Shown piece after piece: positions 40,479 through 50,369 of a stretch of 64,000 nucleotides of DNA; the stretch's first letter is position 1, and each line of letters starts with the position of its first letter. The notes under the pieces were generated by a model. The model worked only from the letters and a program-made list of their open reading frames with translations. It was not told the origin of the DNA and did not search any database. The DNA comes from JADCCX01 sp031431475 (GTDB taxonomy: Bacteria > Pseudomonadota > Alphaproteobacteria > Rhizobiales > Beijerinckiaceae): contig JANPDL010000036.1 in NCBI GenBank assembly GCA_031431475.1, positions 124,001-188,000 on the forward strand. The letters run 5' to 3'. A program made the translations under genes and the position numbers.

Positions 40479-42123
40479 CGAAAAGAAACCCGGCTTTTTC
40501 AAGCGCTTGTTCGGCTTTGGCAAAGCTGAGCCAGTGCCTGAAGCGCTGCCTGTTCCAGAGCCCGTTGTTGCGCCAGTTCCGGACGCTGCGCCTCTGGTTG
40601 ACGAGGCTGGGGAACTCATCGCCCGCGAGATCGCGGAAGCGAAGGCTGAGGCGGAGACAGCACGCATTGCTGCCGAAAAAACTGCCGCCAAGCGCATCGC
40701 CGAGGACAAGGCAGCTGTCGAGAAAGTTGAGACAGAGCGTCTCGCGGCGGAAGACATCGCCCGCAAGACCGCTGCCGAGAAAGCGCTGAAAGAACGCGCG
40801 GAAGCCGAGCGCATCGCCGGGGAAAAGAAGGCCGCTGCGCAGGCCGAGGCTGATCGCGTCGAGGCCGAAAAAGCGGAAGCGGCGAGACTTGAAGCTGACA
40901 GGATCGAAGAGGCCAGACAGCAGGCCCTGATCGAAGAAGCGCGGCTCGCACGTGAGCTGATCGAACGAGAGCGGGTGGAGGCAGAACGTCAGGCTGTCGC
41001 ACGACAGGCCGAAACTGATCGCTTGGCTGCCGAAGAAGCTGTCAGGGATCAGGCGGCAAAGCTGGAAACTGAAAAAGAGAAAGCTGAAAGGGAACAGGCC
41101 GATCTCGCCGAAGCTGCAAGAATCGCTGCGGAGAAGGCCGCTGTCGAGCAAGCTGTCGCTGTTGTCGTTCCAGATCGCGGAATTCCCGCCCTCAAGGTCA
41201 GCTGGTGGCAGAAGCTCAAAGGCGGCCTTTCCCGCACCGCCAGCAATGTCTCGGAAGGCATCACCGGGCTCTTTACCAAACGCAAGCTGGATGGTGAGAC
41301 GCTGGAGGAACTGGAAGACCTGTTGATCCAGGCGGACCTTGGCATCGATGTCGCAGCGCGCATCTCCAGTGCGGTTGGCAAGGGGCGTTATGACAAGGAG
41401 ATCGAGCCGGATGAGGTGAAAGCTATTCTTGCGGAGGAAGTTGCCAAGGTGCTGGCACCTGTGGCCATGCCGCTGGTGCTAGATCCGGCGCAAAAGCCGT
41501 ATATCCTGCTGATGGTCGGCGTGAACGGTTCAGGCAAGACGACAACCATCGGCAAGCTGGCGTCCAAGTTCCGGGCCGAGGGCAAGAGCGTCATGCTGGC
41601 AGCAGGCGACACATTCCGCGCCGCCGCCATCGAGCAGTTGAAGGTCTGGGGTGAACGCACCGGTGCAAAGGTAATCGCCCGGGAGCAGGGCGGCGATGCT
41701 GCAGGGCTTGCCTTCGATGCCGTCAAGGCCGCGCGTGAGCAGAATGTCGATGTGCTGATGGTTGATACGGCGGGGCGTCTGCAGAACCGCACGGAGTTGA
41801 TGGCGGAGCTTGAAAAAGTCGTCCGTGTGATCAAGAAGCTGGATGATACCGCGCCGCATGGCGTGCTGCTGGTGCTGGATGCGACGGTGGGCCAGAATGC
41901 GCTGAGTCAGGTCGAGATCTTCGGCAAGACGGCGGGGGTTACTGGCCTTGTGATGACGAAACTGGACGGCACGGCACGCGGCGGTATTCTTGTCGCCATC
42001 GCGGAAAAGTTCAAGATGCCGATCCATTTCATCGGCGTGGGCGAGGGCGTTGACGATCTGGAACCCTTCGCCGCGCAGGATTTTGCACGGGCCATCGCGG
42101 GGCTTGACCAGATCAAAAAATGA
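40471..42123 (+). CDS. ftsY: Signal recognition particle receptor FtsY
   Basis: A 550-residue SRP receptor. Residues 1-245 form a long Ala/Glu/Arg/Lys-rich charged coiled coil for membrane association, longer than in many relatives. The NG domain (about 250-550) has GVNGSGKT (350-357), DTFRAAAIEQL, DTAGRLQNR and TKLDGTARGG. It receives ribosome-nascent-chain complexes from Ffh at the inner membrane. trmL overlaps its stop by four bases. Confidence 0.96.
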   Translation: MADEKKPGFFKRLFGFGKAEPVPEALPVPEPVVAPVPDAAPLVDEAGELIAREIAEAKAEAETARIAAEKTAAKRIAEDKAAVEKVETERLAAEDIARKTAAEKALKERAEAERIAGEKKAAAQAEADRVEAEKAEAARLEADRIEEARQQALIEEARLARELIERERVEAERQAVARQAETDRLAAEEAVRDQAAKLETEKEKAEREQADLAEAARIAAEKAAVEQAVAVVVPDRGIPALKVSWWQKLKGGLSRTASNVSEGITGLFTKRKLDGETLEELEDLLIQADLGIDVAARISSAVGKGRYDKEIEPDEVKAILAEEVAKVLAPVAMPLVLDPAQKPYILLMVGVNGSGKTTTIGKLASKFRAEGKSVMLAAGDTFRAAAIEQLKVWGERTGAKVIAREQGGDAAGLAFDAVKAAREQNVDVLMVDTAGRLQNRTELMAELEKVVRVIKKLDDTAPHGVLLVLDATVGQNALSQVEIFGKTAGVTGLVMTKLDGTARGGILVAIAEKFKMPIHFIGVGEGVDDLEPFAAQDFARAIAGLDQIKK

Positions 42124-42590
42124 AACCCGCTCTCCGCCTTGCCCTTTACCAGCCAGATATCCCCCAGAACGCAGGTACGATGATCCGTATGGCGGCGTGC
42201 CTTGGTGTCGCCGTCGATATCATCGAACCTGCCGGATTCCCCGTTTCTGATCGCCACTTCCGGCGTGCAGGGATGGATTATCTTTATCACGTGGACATCC
42301 GCCGTCATGTCTCGTGGTCTATGTTCAATGCGGAGCGGATCGCGGAGGGTGCGCGGCTGGTGCTGCTGACGACGAAGGCAGCCGTCGCCCATACTGCATT
42401 CCAGTTCCAGACGGGTGATATCCTGATGGTGGGGCGTGAAAGCGCTGGTGTGCCTGAAGATGTTCATGCTGCGGTGGATGCGCGGGTGGTGATCCCCATG
42501 CGGGCGGAGGTGCGCTCGCTGAATGTCGCGGTGTCGGCGGCGATCGTGCTGGGTGAGGCACTGAGGCAGCTGGACGGGTTTCCCCGATAG
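42120..42590 (+). CDS. trmL: tRNA (cytidine/uridine-34-2'-O)-methyltransferase TrmL
   Basis: A 156-residue SPOUT methyltransferase that modifies the wobble ribose of two leucine tRNAs. RLALYQPDIPQNAGTMIRMA at the N-terminus and the knot region VGRESAGVP with MRAEVRSLNVAVSAAI at the C-terminus identify it. The ATG overlaps the ftsY stop (ATGA), so translation is coupled. Confidence 0.95.
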   Translation: MKPALRLALYQPDIPQNAGTMIRMAACLGVAVDIIEPAGFPVSDRHFRRAGMDYLYHVDIRRHVSWSMFNAERIAEGARLVLLTTKAAVAHTAFQFQTGDILMVGRESAGVPEDVHAAVDARVVIPMRAEVRSLNVAVSAAIVLGEALRQLDGFPR

Positions 42591-42644
42591 GGGATTGGCG
42601 CTAGATTGCAGGTAAGATCATTTCGTGAAACAGGGATCAGCATC

Positions 42645-43196
42645 ATGACCTTTGCCCGCTGTGCCATAGTCTGTTTTTTCGCTTTTGCGCTTGCCGCCTG
42701 CCAGACTGTCGGTGGAGGGGTGCCTCCAGGCACGGTGGCGCAGCTCGAGAGCCAGGGGTTCAAGTCGCAACCCTTCGATGAGTTCAACAAAGACCTGAAA
42801 TCGGATGATATCCGAACAACGGCACTGTATCTCTGCGAGCTTCCGGGTTGCGGCGGACTGGCCCTTGTTCTTTTCGGAATCGATACCGAAGCTGTAACTA
42901 TGCTGAAGGAGATCGATACGCTTGAACGGCAAGGCCGCAATCAGGGCGTACGCATCACCAACCGGGTGTTGCGCTCGGCAGGCGTTAAGGACTTTCGCCT
43001 CGCCAATTACAGTGTTTTTGCCGCGTCAGATGGCGGTCGCGGACTGACCCTTGATCTCATCGGGAAAATTGAGCGCGAGACGCAGTTCATCAAGCTGACT
43101 GTAATCTACCGAAACAATGTCGGGCGAATGGTTGCGGCGGTATCAAGCCGACGCGCGGTTGCCCAGCGTTTCGGCAGCCGTGGGATGCTTGAATGA
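42645..43196 (+). CDS. Predicted lipoprotein of unknown function
   Basis: A 183-residue protein with a lipoprotein signal: MTFARCAIVC, hydrophobic core, lipobox LAAC at about 18-21. The mature part has two cysteines (LCELPGCGG) and a beta-rich C-terminus with repeated basic residues. I find no named family. The start at MTFARC was preferred to an ATG 13 codons upstream. It is followed by a 104-bp gap before hemF. Confidence 0.75.
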   Translation: MTFARCAIVCFFAFALAACQTVGGGVPPGTVAQLESQGFKSQPFDEFNKDLKSDDIRTTALYLCELPGCGGLALVLFGIDTEAVTMLKEIDTLERQGRNQGVRITNRVLRSAGVKDFRLANYSVFAASDGGRGLTLDLIGKIERETQFIKLTVIYRNNVGRMVAAVSSRRAVAQRFGSRGMLE

Positions 43197-43300
43197 GCAT
43201 CCTGCCAAGCTTGAGCCAGATCAACCGGCGCTTGACGGCCATTACGTAAGAACCCGCCTGACCCTTTCGGGACTCACATTTAGCAGGCACAATTGCAGCC

Positions 43301-44233
43301 ATGAATACGCACGCCCAGAATCCCCGCCCGTTGCCGCCTGTCGCCGAACTGGAGCGCCGCAAGACCTCTGCCCGCGCTTGGTTCGAATCACTTCGTGACC
43401 AGATATGCGCGGCTTTCGAGGCCATCGAGGATGAGGCGGCGGGTCCTTTCATGGCCGGGACGCCAAAGGATGCGCCCGGTCGCTTCATCCGCAAGCCCTG
43501 GTCGCGCAAGGACCACGAGGGCAATGATGGTGGCGGCGGCGTCATGTCGATGATGCATGGCCGGGTGTTCGAGAAGGTCGGCGTGCATACCTCCACGGTT
43601 TACGGTGTTTTTTCGCCGGAATTTGCCAAGCAGATTCCCGGTGCGGCTGAAAATCCTAACTTTTTCGCCTCCGGCGTCTCTGTCATCGGCCATCCCTGGA
43701 ATCCCAATGCGCCAACCGTGCACATGAACACGCGCTATGTCGTGACCTCGCGCCAGTGGTTCGGCGGCGGGGCGGACCTGACGCCGGTGCTGATGCGACG
43801 GCGCAATCAGGAGGATGCAGACAGCGTGTATTTTCACGCGATGATGCGCAAGGCTTGTGATGCACATGCTGCCATTGCGCCGTATGAGCGCTACAAGGCG
43901 TGGTGCGAGGAGTATTTCTTCCTGCCGCATCGCAAGGAGCCGCGCGGCATAGGTGGGATTTTCTACGATTATCTCGACAATGGTGACTGGGAGGCAGACC
44001 TTGCTTTCACGCAGGATGTGGGCCGCGCCTTCATCAAGGCCTATGGGCCTGTTCTGCGGGGCAATATGGCGAAATCCTGGTCAGACGCCGATGTGATCGA
44101 GCAGGAAACGCGACGCGGGCGTTACGTTGAGTTCAATCTGCTGCATGACCGCGGCACGCTGTTCGGGCTCAAGACAGGCGGCAATGTGGAATCAATCCTG
44201 TCATCGCTGCCGCCACGGGTCCGCTGGCCGTGA
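43301..44233 (+). CDS. hemF: Oxygen-dependent coproporphyrinogen III oxidase HemF
   Basis: A 310-residue enzyme of haem synthesis that decarboxylates coproporphyrinogen III using oxygen. Diagnostic stretches are NPNAPTVHMNTRY, WFGGGADLTPVL, HRKEPRGIGGIFYD and the C-terminal GRYVEFNLLHDRGT. Length is usual. It converges with the TIGR02302 gene, four bases between the stops. Confidence 0.96.
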   Translation: MNTHAQNPRPLPPVAELERRKTSARAWFESLRDQICAAFEAIEDEAAGPFMAGTPKDAPGRFIRKPWSRKDHEGNDGGGGVMSMMHGRVFEKVGVHTSTVYGVFSPEFAKQIPGAAENPNFFASGVSVIGHPWNPNAPTVHMNTRYVVTSRQWFGGGADLTPVLMRRRNQEDADSVYFHAMMRKACDAHAAIAPYERYKAWCEEYFFLPHRKEPRGIGGIFYDYLDNGDWEADLAFTQDVGRAFIKAYGPVLRGNMAKSWSDADVIEQETRRGRYVEFNLLHDRGTLFGLKTGGNVESILSSLPPRVRWP

Positions 44234-44237
44234 TAAC

Positions 44238-46886
44238 TCAATTCTTTGGCAACAGCCGCTCGAAGTAATCAAGCTCCATCTGCGGGCGCTCGCTTTCGCC
44301 CAGACGCCTGCGCAATTCTTCCAGGACGCGGCGGGCGCGGTCGCCGATCGTTCCCTTGTCATCGCCCTGCATGCGCATGCGTGCGGTTTCGTTGCCGTAG
44401 CGGTTGCGGTTGTCGCGGCCCAGAGGGTCGTCATTGCGATCGCCGGAATTGGCGCGCGGCTGGCCCTGCCGGTTCGGATCATCACCACCGGGGCTACCCT
44501 CGGCCTGTTCCGTACCGTCGCCTTCGCCCTGCTGCATCTGCTGGGCCATGCCCTGCATGCCACGGCGAAGACCTTCCAGCGCCTTGCCCTGGCTGCCCAC
44601 GGCGGGGCCTTCCTGTCCCTGCCCCAGCTGGCGTTCGGCGTCGCGCATGGCTTGCTCGGCTTCTGACAGGCCCTGCTCGCCATTCATGCCAAGCTCGCGC
44701 ATGCGGCGCTGCAAACGCTCCAGTTGCTCGCGCAGGCGCTGCTGACGCTCCTGAAGGCTCTGACCCTGTCCTTCTCCCTCGCCGTTTTCTGCCATATCCT
44801 GATCGCCATTCTCGCCGGGCTCACCCTGCTGCCCCTGCTGGCCGCGCTGGCCCTGCTGACCCCGTTGCCCACGCTGGCCTTGCTGACCCTGCTGCTGGCG
44901 GTTGCGGTCGGCCTGCTGGCCCTGACGGCGGCGCTCCTGACCGTCGCGATAGGTGCGGTCACGAAGCTGTTGCTGTTCGCGGGTCATCTGGTCGAGTTCG
45001 TTCATGCTCTCGCCCATGCCACGCTCGCGCTCACCCATCTGGCGCTGACCGCGTTGGGCTTGCAGGTTTTTCATCGCTTCGTTGAGTTGGCGCAGAAGCT
45101 CCTGCGCCTCGGCGTGGCGGCCTTCCTTCGACAGTTTCTCGATCTCCTCCAGCATCTTCTGCATGTCGTTGCGGTTGAGCATCTTGGAGTTGTCGCGGTT
45201 CTGCTGCTGGTCGGCGAGGCGGTTCTCACGCTGGGCTCGTTCGGCGAATTCCCGCATGTAGCGGTCCATGGCGCGCCGCAGTTCATCCGTCAGCTTTTTG
45301 ATCTCGCCAGCGTCGGCATTGCGCTCCAGCGCTTCTTTCAAGCGCTCCTGAGCCTCTTGCAAGGCCCTCTCCGCATCGCTCAGGCCGCCATCAAGCTCCA
45401 GTGCCATGGTCCAGAGCCACTCGGCAACTTCCAGAAGCTTGGGATCGGTACGGGCTGCGCGCAGGCGCTGCGAGGCCAGGTGCAGGCCAAGGTAGGCTCC
45501 GGTCTGCTTGCCAAGGAAGCGCTCTGGCTCGATCAGCAGTGCATCCAGCGCGATCTGCACGACGCTCTTGCGATCGGGGTCCAGCACAAGATTTCGGCGC
45601 TGTTCGACCAGCGCTTTTGCCAGCGGATTGGTGAATATCCGCTGCGGCAGCGTGACGTCACGGGTTACGCTCTGGCCCGTGTTGCCTGCATCGTCCTTGA
45701 CGAACAGCTGGAGGCGCACACGAGCACCAGCCCAGGGATGTTCTGCAAGATTGATAATGGTTTCGGCGTCCGCGTCCTGTTGATTGCCATAGGGCAGGGT
45801 CAGCTGTGCGCTCGGCGGTTCCACCAGCGTGCGGCGTGGCGGCTCGCCGTCTTTGCGGATGACCGAGAAGCGGACCTCGCCTTCTTTCACGCCGTAGTCG
45901 TCGGTAACGCCATAGACAAGCCGCAGGCTGTCGCGGGTGTCGGTCGGCACAGCTTCCTTCAGCGTCACGGTGGGCGCAGTGTCGGGAATGGCCGAGAGAT
46001 TGAAGCGACCCAGAACGGTTCCGCCGCGCTTAATAACTGCTTCACCCTGTCCGGCCAGAGCATAACGCTTTTCAAGCGAACCTGCTGTGACTGCGGGAAC
46101 CTCAACGGGTTGAAGCAAACCGGAGGTTTCGACCGTCACACCTTCGGCTGGCGTGGCGCGCAGAACAAGCGTGGAATTGACTGGGGCCTGAACCGGACCG
46201 GTGGCAGTGCCTTGCGCGTCCGGTGACTGGCTGCGGACGAGGAATTGTGGCGGGCGGCCCGTGTAAGCAGGCGGGTCCAGCCAGACATCAAGGCGCGGCG
46301 GGGGCGGGGGTACGGGTGGATCGACCCATTGAAATGCTGCTGTGACACGATTTGTCAGATCAGGGCCAGCGGCAAAGAGCGCAGCAAAAGCCAGAACGAA
46401 GGGTGCGAATCGCAGAGCCTTGGGGTCACGACGACGCAGTGCCGGATCGGGAATCGCCACTTTCAGTTTATCGACTGCGGCGTGCGCGCGCCTCTGGTGC
46501 AGGGACCACAGGGCGCGCGAAGTATCGTCGCTGGCGAGAGACAGCGTGTCGCTCATCGCTTCAACAGGGCGGTGTGGCAGGCCGGAATCGCGGTCGAGTT
46601 TCGCCCGAGCTTCGCTGTCAGCAGCGCGGCGAATATCCAGCAAGCCCTTGAGAGAGAACAGGAAAGCGCAGAGAAACAGCGTCACGCCGACCACACGGCT
46701 CCAGCGCGGCGCATCCAGCCACAGGCCGAACCACGACACGGCAAGGAAGAGTGCGATGATGGCGGCGGGGGCAACCAGAGCGGGCCAGACGCGTTCCCAG
46801 AGCATCACGCGCCGGGTCGACAAAACCTTTGCCGCCAGCGCATCGGCGGGCGTGGTCTCCGGTGCAGTCCGATACGGTTCCGCCAT
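44238..46886 (-). CDS. TIGR02302-family membrane protein (DUF4175)
   Basis: An 882-residue alphaproteobacterial protein with three hydrophobic segments (about 35-60, 65-90 and 160-180). A large periplasmic or cytoplasmic middle domain follows, then coiled coil (about 510-620) and a Gln/Arg/Gly-rich low-complexity tract (about 650-720). Function is unknown. Genomic position next to lysA and argH is conserved in Hyphomicrobiales. The Gln/Gly tract has short tandem QGQRGQ-like units encoded by repetitive DNA. Confidence 0.85.
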   Translation of the reverse strand: MAEPYRTAPETTPADALAAKVLSTRRVMLWERVWPALVAPAAIIALFLAVSWFGLWLDAPRWSRVVGVTLFLCAFLFSLKGLLDIRRAADSEARAKLDRDSGLPHRPVEAMSDTLSLASDDTSRALWSLHQRRAHAAVDKLKVAIPDPALRRRDPKALRFAPFVLAFAALFAAGPDLTNRVTAAFQWVDPPVPPPPPRLDVWLDPPAYTGRPPQFLVRSQSPDAQGTATGPVQAPVNSTLVLRATPAEGVTVETSGLLQPVEVPAVTAGSLEKRYALAGQGEAVIKRGGTVLGRFNLSAIPDTAPTVTLKEAVPTDTRDSLRLVYGVTDDYGVKEGEVRFSVIRKDGEPPRRTLVEPPSAQLTLPYGNQQDADAETIINLAEHPWAGARVRLQLFVKDDAGNTGQSVTRDVTLPQRIFTNPLAKALVEQRRNLVLDPDRKSVVQIALDALLIEPERFLGKQTGAYLGLHLASQRLRAARTDPKLLEVAEWLWTMALELDGGLSDAERALQEAQERLKEALERNADAGEIKKLTDELRRAMDRYMREFAERAQRENRLADQQQNRDNSKMLNRNDMQKMLEEIEKLSKEGRHAEAQELLRQLNEAMKNLQAQRGQRQMGERERGMGESMNELDQMTREQQQLRDRTYRDGQERRRQGQQADRNRQQQGQQGQRGQRGQQGQRGQQGQQGEPGENGDQDMAENGEGEGQGQSLQERQQRLREQLERLQRRMRELGMNGEQGLSEAEQAMRDAERQLGQGQEGPAVGSQGKALEGLRRGMQGMAQQMQQGEGDGTEQAEGSPGGDDPNRQGQPRANSGDRNDDPLGRDNRNRYGNETARMRMQGDDKGTIGDRARRVLEELRRRLGESERPQMELDYFERLLPKN

Positions 46887-46984
46887 CCGTCACTCCAGTT
46901 TTATTGATAAGGTAACACGCCAAAGGCATTTGGCCAGTCCGGAGGGACAAATGGTCACGGTATTGTGTGGTGAGAAGATGGCGT

Positions 46985-48271
46985 TCACCAGCGTGGCGAT
47001 TGATCCGCGTTGATCAGGTCATCATAGGTCTGGCGCGGGCGGGTGATGGCGAACTGGTTGCCTTTGACAACCACTTCCGCGATCAGCGGCCTGAGATTGT
47101 AGGTCGAGGCCATGCTGAAACCATAGGCACCAGCCGTCATGAACGCGACGAGGTCACCCGGGCGCACTTGAGGCAGCACGCGCCCCTCGGTGAAAGTGTC
47201 ACCGCTCTCGCAGATCGGACCCACGACATCATAGGCGACAGTCTTGTTGCCGTCGACCGGCTCGTTCACCGGCCATATCTCGTGATAGGCTTCGTACATG
47301 GCGGGGCGGACCAGATCGTTCATTGCGGCATCCACCACAAGGAACTCCCTTGTCTGGCGCGGGTTGAGATAAAGCGCCTTGGTCACCATGATTCCGGCAT
47401 TGCCGGTGATGATGCGGCCCGGCTCGAAGCCAAGATCGACATCAAGTCCCTTCGTCTCGCGCGCCACCATATCGGCGTAGGCGTTGATCAGATCAGGGCC
47501 GTGATCGAAGTTTTTAGGGATTTTATAGGGAATGCCGAGCCCACCGCCGAGATCCAGGCGCTCCACCGAGAGCCCCGTGCTGCGGATATGCGTGGTTACC
47601 TCGCGCATTCGGCGGAAAGCGGCCTGTAGGTCGTCAAGATCATCGATCAGGCTGCCGATATGCACGGCCAGCCCCTTGATGGCGATGCCTTCCATGTTGG
47701 CGGCGCGGGCATAAAGCCGCTCGGCTTCCTTGAAAGACACGCCGAATTTGTTGGAATCCGAGCCCGTGGTTATCTTGGAATGACCACCCGCGCCCACATC
47801 GGGGTTGACGCGGAACACGGCGGCCTGACGCTTGCCCTTGGCGACAGCGACGCGGTTCAGCACTTCCAGCTCACCTTCCGTCTCGATATTGACCTGATAG
47901 AGGTCCATGTCGACGGCGTGGGCCAGTTCCGATTCCGTCTTGCCGACGCCTGAGAACACGATCTTCGAGGCAGGAATGCCCGCCCGCATCGCCTTGCGGA
48001 TTTCGCCTTCCGAGACGGTATCGGCACCGGAGCCCAGCTTTGCCAACGCTTCCAGCACGGCGATGTTGCTGTTGGCCTTCATCGCATAGAAAACATGGGC
48101 CCTGTCTGTGCTTCCCGCCGCTTTCGCCATGGCTGACGCATACAGCTGGTAGTGCCGCGTGATCGTGGCGAGCGAATAGACATAGACCGGCGTTCCCGCT
48201 GCAGCGGCAATGTCGGCGATCGCCACGTCTTCGGCGTGGAGGTGTCCGTCGCGGTAGTGGAAATGGTGCAT
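46985..48271 (-). CDS. lysA: Diaminopimelate decarboxylase LysA
   Basis: A 428-residue fold-III PLP enzyme that makes lysine from meso-diaminopimelate. The PLP lysine is in FYAMKANSN, the substrate-binding HIGSLIDD and the GPICESGDT segment are both visible. It shares strand with the LptM-like and argH genes upstream; a palindromic element separates it from the LptM-like gene. dapF is 7 kb away on the other strand. Confidence 0.96.
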   Translation of the reverse strand: MHHFHYRDGHLHAEDVAIADIAAAAGTPVYVYSLATITRHYQLYASAMAKAAGSTDRAHVFYAMKANSNIAVLEALAKLGSGADTVSEGEIRKAMRAGIPASKIVFSGVGKTESELAHAVDMDLYQVNIETEGELEVLNRVAVAKGKRQAAVFRVNPDVGAGGHSKITTGSDSNKFGVSFKEAERLYARAANMEGIAIKGLAVHIGSLIDDLDDLQAAFRRMREVTTHIRSTGLSVERLDLGGGLGIPYKIPKNFDHGPDLINAYADMVARETKGLDVDLGFEPGRIITGNAGIMVTKALYLNPRQTREFLVVDAAMNDLVRPAMYEAYHEIWPVNEPVDGNKTVAYDVVGPICESGDTFTEGRVLPQVRPGDLVAFMTAGAYGFSMASTYNLRPLIAEVVVKGNQFAITRPRQTYDDLINADQSPRW

Positions 48272-48285
48272 GGGATGCGGCCTTT

Positions 48286-48404
48286 CCTTCTCCCCCGGGA
48301 GAAGGTGCCCGCTCTTTGGCGGGCGGATGAGGGTGAATCACGACGGTCAGGGATTCACCCTCATCCGTCAGGCTTCGCCTGCCAGCTTCCCCCTGAGGGG
48401 GAAG
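48286..48404. repeat. Dispersed palindromic element, copy between lysA and the LptM-like gene
   Basis: Same architecture as 31131-31249: outer hairpins CCTTCTCCC-CC-GGGAGAAGG and CTTCCCCCTGAGGGGGAAG, an inner inverted pair GGATGAGGGTGAATC with GATTCACCCTCATCC, and a GCCCGCTCTTTGGCGGGC hairpin. The inner pair is perfect here, better preserved than in the other copy. Confidence 0.8.
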
Positions 48405-48416
48405 AGAAGCGAAGAA

Positions 48417-48866
48417 TTATTCCAGCAAACCGTCCAGAATGAACGGCTGTTTCGGCGGCACGATGCCCGGCGGGCGGCGGCGGCCGCCGGTTGGCGAGAT
48501 CGTCGGTGCCGACTGGCCTGGCTCGGTCGTTATGGGGTCGCTCGGCACGCGCGGCGCACCTTCGGGGCGGTTGCGCTCGATATTGGCTTCTACATCGACA
48601 GTGCCGCGCTGGTCTTCATCGCGCTGCAGGCCTTCGCTGACGCTGCCCTGCGTTGGCTGCCGGGCTGCCTGCTGTCCCTGACGGGGCTGATTGGCCTGTC
48701 CCGGCTGCTTGGGCGTTCCGTCCGGATTGCGGCCCTGGCGCTTGGCCCATTCCTGACCCTGCGCGGTGTAGGGCGGCGGCTCCAACGCACCACGGCGTCC
48801 ACAGGCTGATACGCCAGTGGCAAGGCCAGCGGCGAGAGCCAGAAGTGAGAATTGACGGCGATCCAC
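48417..48866 (-). CDS. LptM-like small lipoprotein
   Basis: A 149-residue lipoprotein. Signal and lipobox VSAC are followed directly by GRRGALEPPP, which matches the short LptM motif (CGxKGxLxxP) of proteins assisting LptD maturation in the outer membrane. The rest is Pro/Arg/Gln-rich and probably disordered, longer than E. coli LptM. Placement between argH and lysA is shared with related bacteria. Confidence 0.82.
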   Translation of the reverse strand: MDRRQFSLLALAAGLATGVSACGRRGALEPPPYTAQGQEWAKRQGRNPDGTPKQPGQANQPRQGQQAARQPTQGSVSEGLQRDEDQRGTVDVEANIERNRPEGAPRVPSDPITTEPGQSAPTISPTGGRRRPPGIVPPKQPFILDGLLE

Positions 48867-48953
48867 GTTCGATCGTCTCCAGTTTGGGCGTCACATTACC
48901 CGATTGCTCTAGCCCGTCGAGGCTGCGCAGTCGAGATTTGCCGCAAGGTATTG

Positions 48954-50345
48954 TTATTTTTTGGGCGCACGGAGCTTTTTGAGCCACTTGCGCGCCTGCG
49001 CCCTGACGTTGGCGGGTGCCGTGCCGCCGTAACTCGTGCGGCTTTTGACGGATTTCTCCACGCCAAGCACGCCGAAAACCTCCTGATTGATCTGCGGATG
49101 CCCGCTCTGCATCTCGGCCAACGACAGTTTTTCGAGGCCAATACCCTTCGAAGACGCGATTCCCACGATCCGTGCCGTTACGTGGTGTGCATCACGGAAC
49201 GGCATTTTTTGCGTGCGCACCAACCAGTCCGCAAGGTCGGTGGCAGTGGAATAACCCGCTCCCGCTGCCGCTTTCATCTTCTTCGCATCAGGCACCATGT
49301 CCCGCACCATGCCCGCCATGGCGGCTATCACGAGCGAGAGGTTCATGACCGAATCAAACGTCGGTTCCTTGTCCTCCTGCATGTCCTTGGAATAGGTCAG
49401 CGGCAGGCCTTTCATGGTGATCATTAGGGCATTCAGCGCGCCGATGATGCGGCCAGTCTTGCCGCGCACCAATTCCGCCGCATCCGGATTGCGTTTCTGC
49501 GGCATGATGGAGGAGCCGGTGGAGAAGGCATCAGACAGGCGCACGAAGCCGAATTGCACCGTGGTCCACAGCACAATTTCTTCGGCGAGCCGCGACAGAT
49601 GCACGGCCGTGATGGCGCCGGCCGCCAGCACCTCAAGGGCGAAATCGCGATCGGCAACGCTGTCCAGCGAGTTTGATGTGGGGCGGTCGAAGCCGAGCGC
49701 CTTCGCGGTCATCTCCCGGTTGATCGGAAAGCTCGTGCCGCAGAGTGCTGCCGCGCCCAGCGGACATTCGTTCATACGTTTGCGGGCATCCGCCAGCCGT
49801 GAGCGATCCCGTGCCAGCATCTCGACATAGGCCAGCATGTGATGGCCGAAAGTGGTGGGTTGTGCCGATTGCAGATGTGTGAAGCCCGGCATCACGGTGC
49901 CCGCGTGGATTTCCGCCTTTTCCGCCATCGCCAGTTGCAGGTCAGCCAGCTGCGCATCCAGCTCATCCGCCGTGTCGCGCACCCACATGCGGAAATCGAG
50001 CGCAACCTGATCATTGCGCGACCGCGCGGTATGCAACCGCCCCGCCGGCTCGCCGATGATTTCCTTGAGGCGCGATTCGATGTTCATGTGAATGTCTTCG
50101 AGCGCACGCGAAAACGTGAACGTGCCGGACTCGATTTCAGCCGCCACCTGGTCCAGACCCTTGGTGATCGCCGCCACATCGGCTTTCGACAGGATGCCTG
50201 TTTCCGCCAGCATTGCCGCATGGGCCTTCGAGCCGCGGATGTCCTGACGCCACAGCCTCTTGTCGAAATCGATGGAAGCGTTGATCTCTTCCATGATAGC
50301 GGCGGGTCCGCTTTCGAACCGTCCGCCCCACATCTGATTGCTCAT
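48954..50345 (-). CDS. argH: Argininosuccinate lyase ArgH
   Basis: A 463-residue fumarase-superfamily lyase giving arginine and fumarate in the last step of arginine synthesis. The GSSIMPQKRNPD signature is present, and N-terminal MWGGRFESGP is typical. I start at MSNQMWGG; a 13-codon longer frame overlaps the divergent tlpA start. Its C-terminus carries a Lys/Arg-rich tail (RKWLKKLRAPKK). Confidence 0.96.
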   Translation of the reverse strand: MSNQMWGGRFESGPAAIMEEINASIDFDKRLWRQDIRGSKAHAAMLAETGILSKADVAAITKGLDQVAAEIESGTFTFSRALEDIHMNIESRLKEIIGEPAGRLHTARSRNDQVALDFRMWVRDTADELDAQLADLQLAMAEKAEIHAGTVMPGFTHLQSAQPTTFGHHMLAYVEMLARDRSRLADARKRMNECPLGAAALCGTSFPINREMTAKALGFDRPTSNSLDSVADRDFALEVLAAGAITAVHLSRLAEEIVLWTTVQFGFVRLSDAFSTGSSIMPQKRNPDAAELVRGKTGRIIGALNALMITMKGLPLTYSKDMQEDKEPTFDSVMNLSLVIAAMAGMVRDMVPDAKKMKAAAGAGYSTATDLADWLVRTQKMPFRDAHHVTARIVGIASSKGIGLEKLSLAEMQSGHPQINQEVFGVLGVEKSVKSRTSYGGTAPANVRAQARKWLKKLRAPKK

Positions 50346-50369
50346 CTGTCTGTCCCCGAGGTGCAAATC

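Noticed and set aside
44724..46226. Leu-rich 500-codon frame opposite the TIGR02302 gene
   Set aside because: The Leu/Ala-rich pattern comes from reading the Gln-rich tract backwards; no family match.
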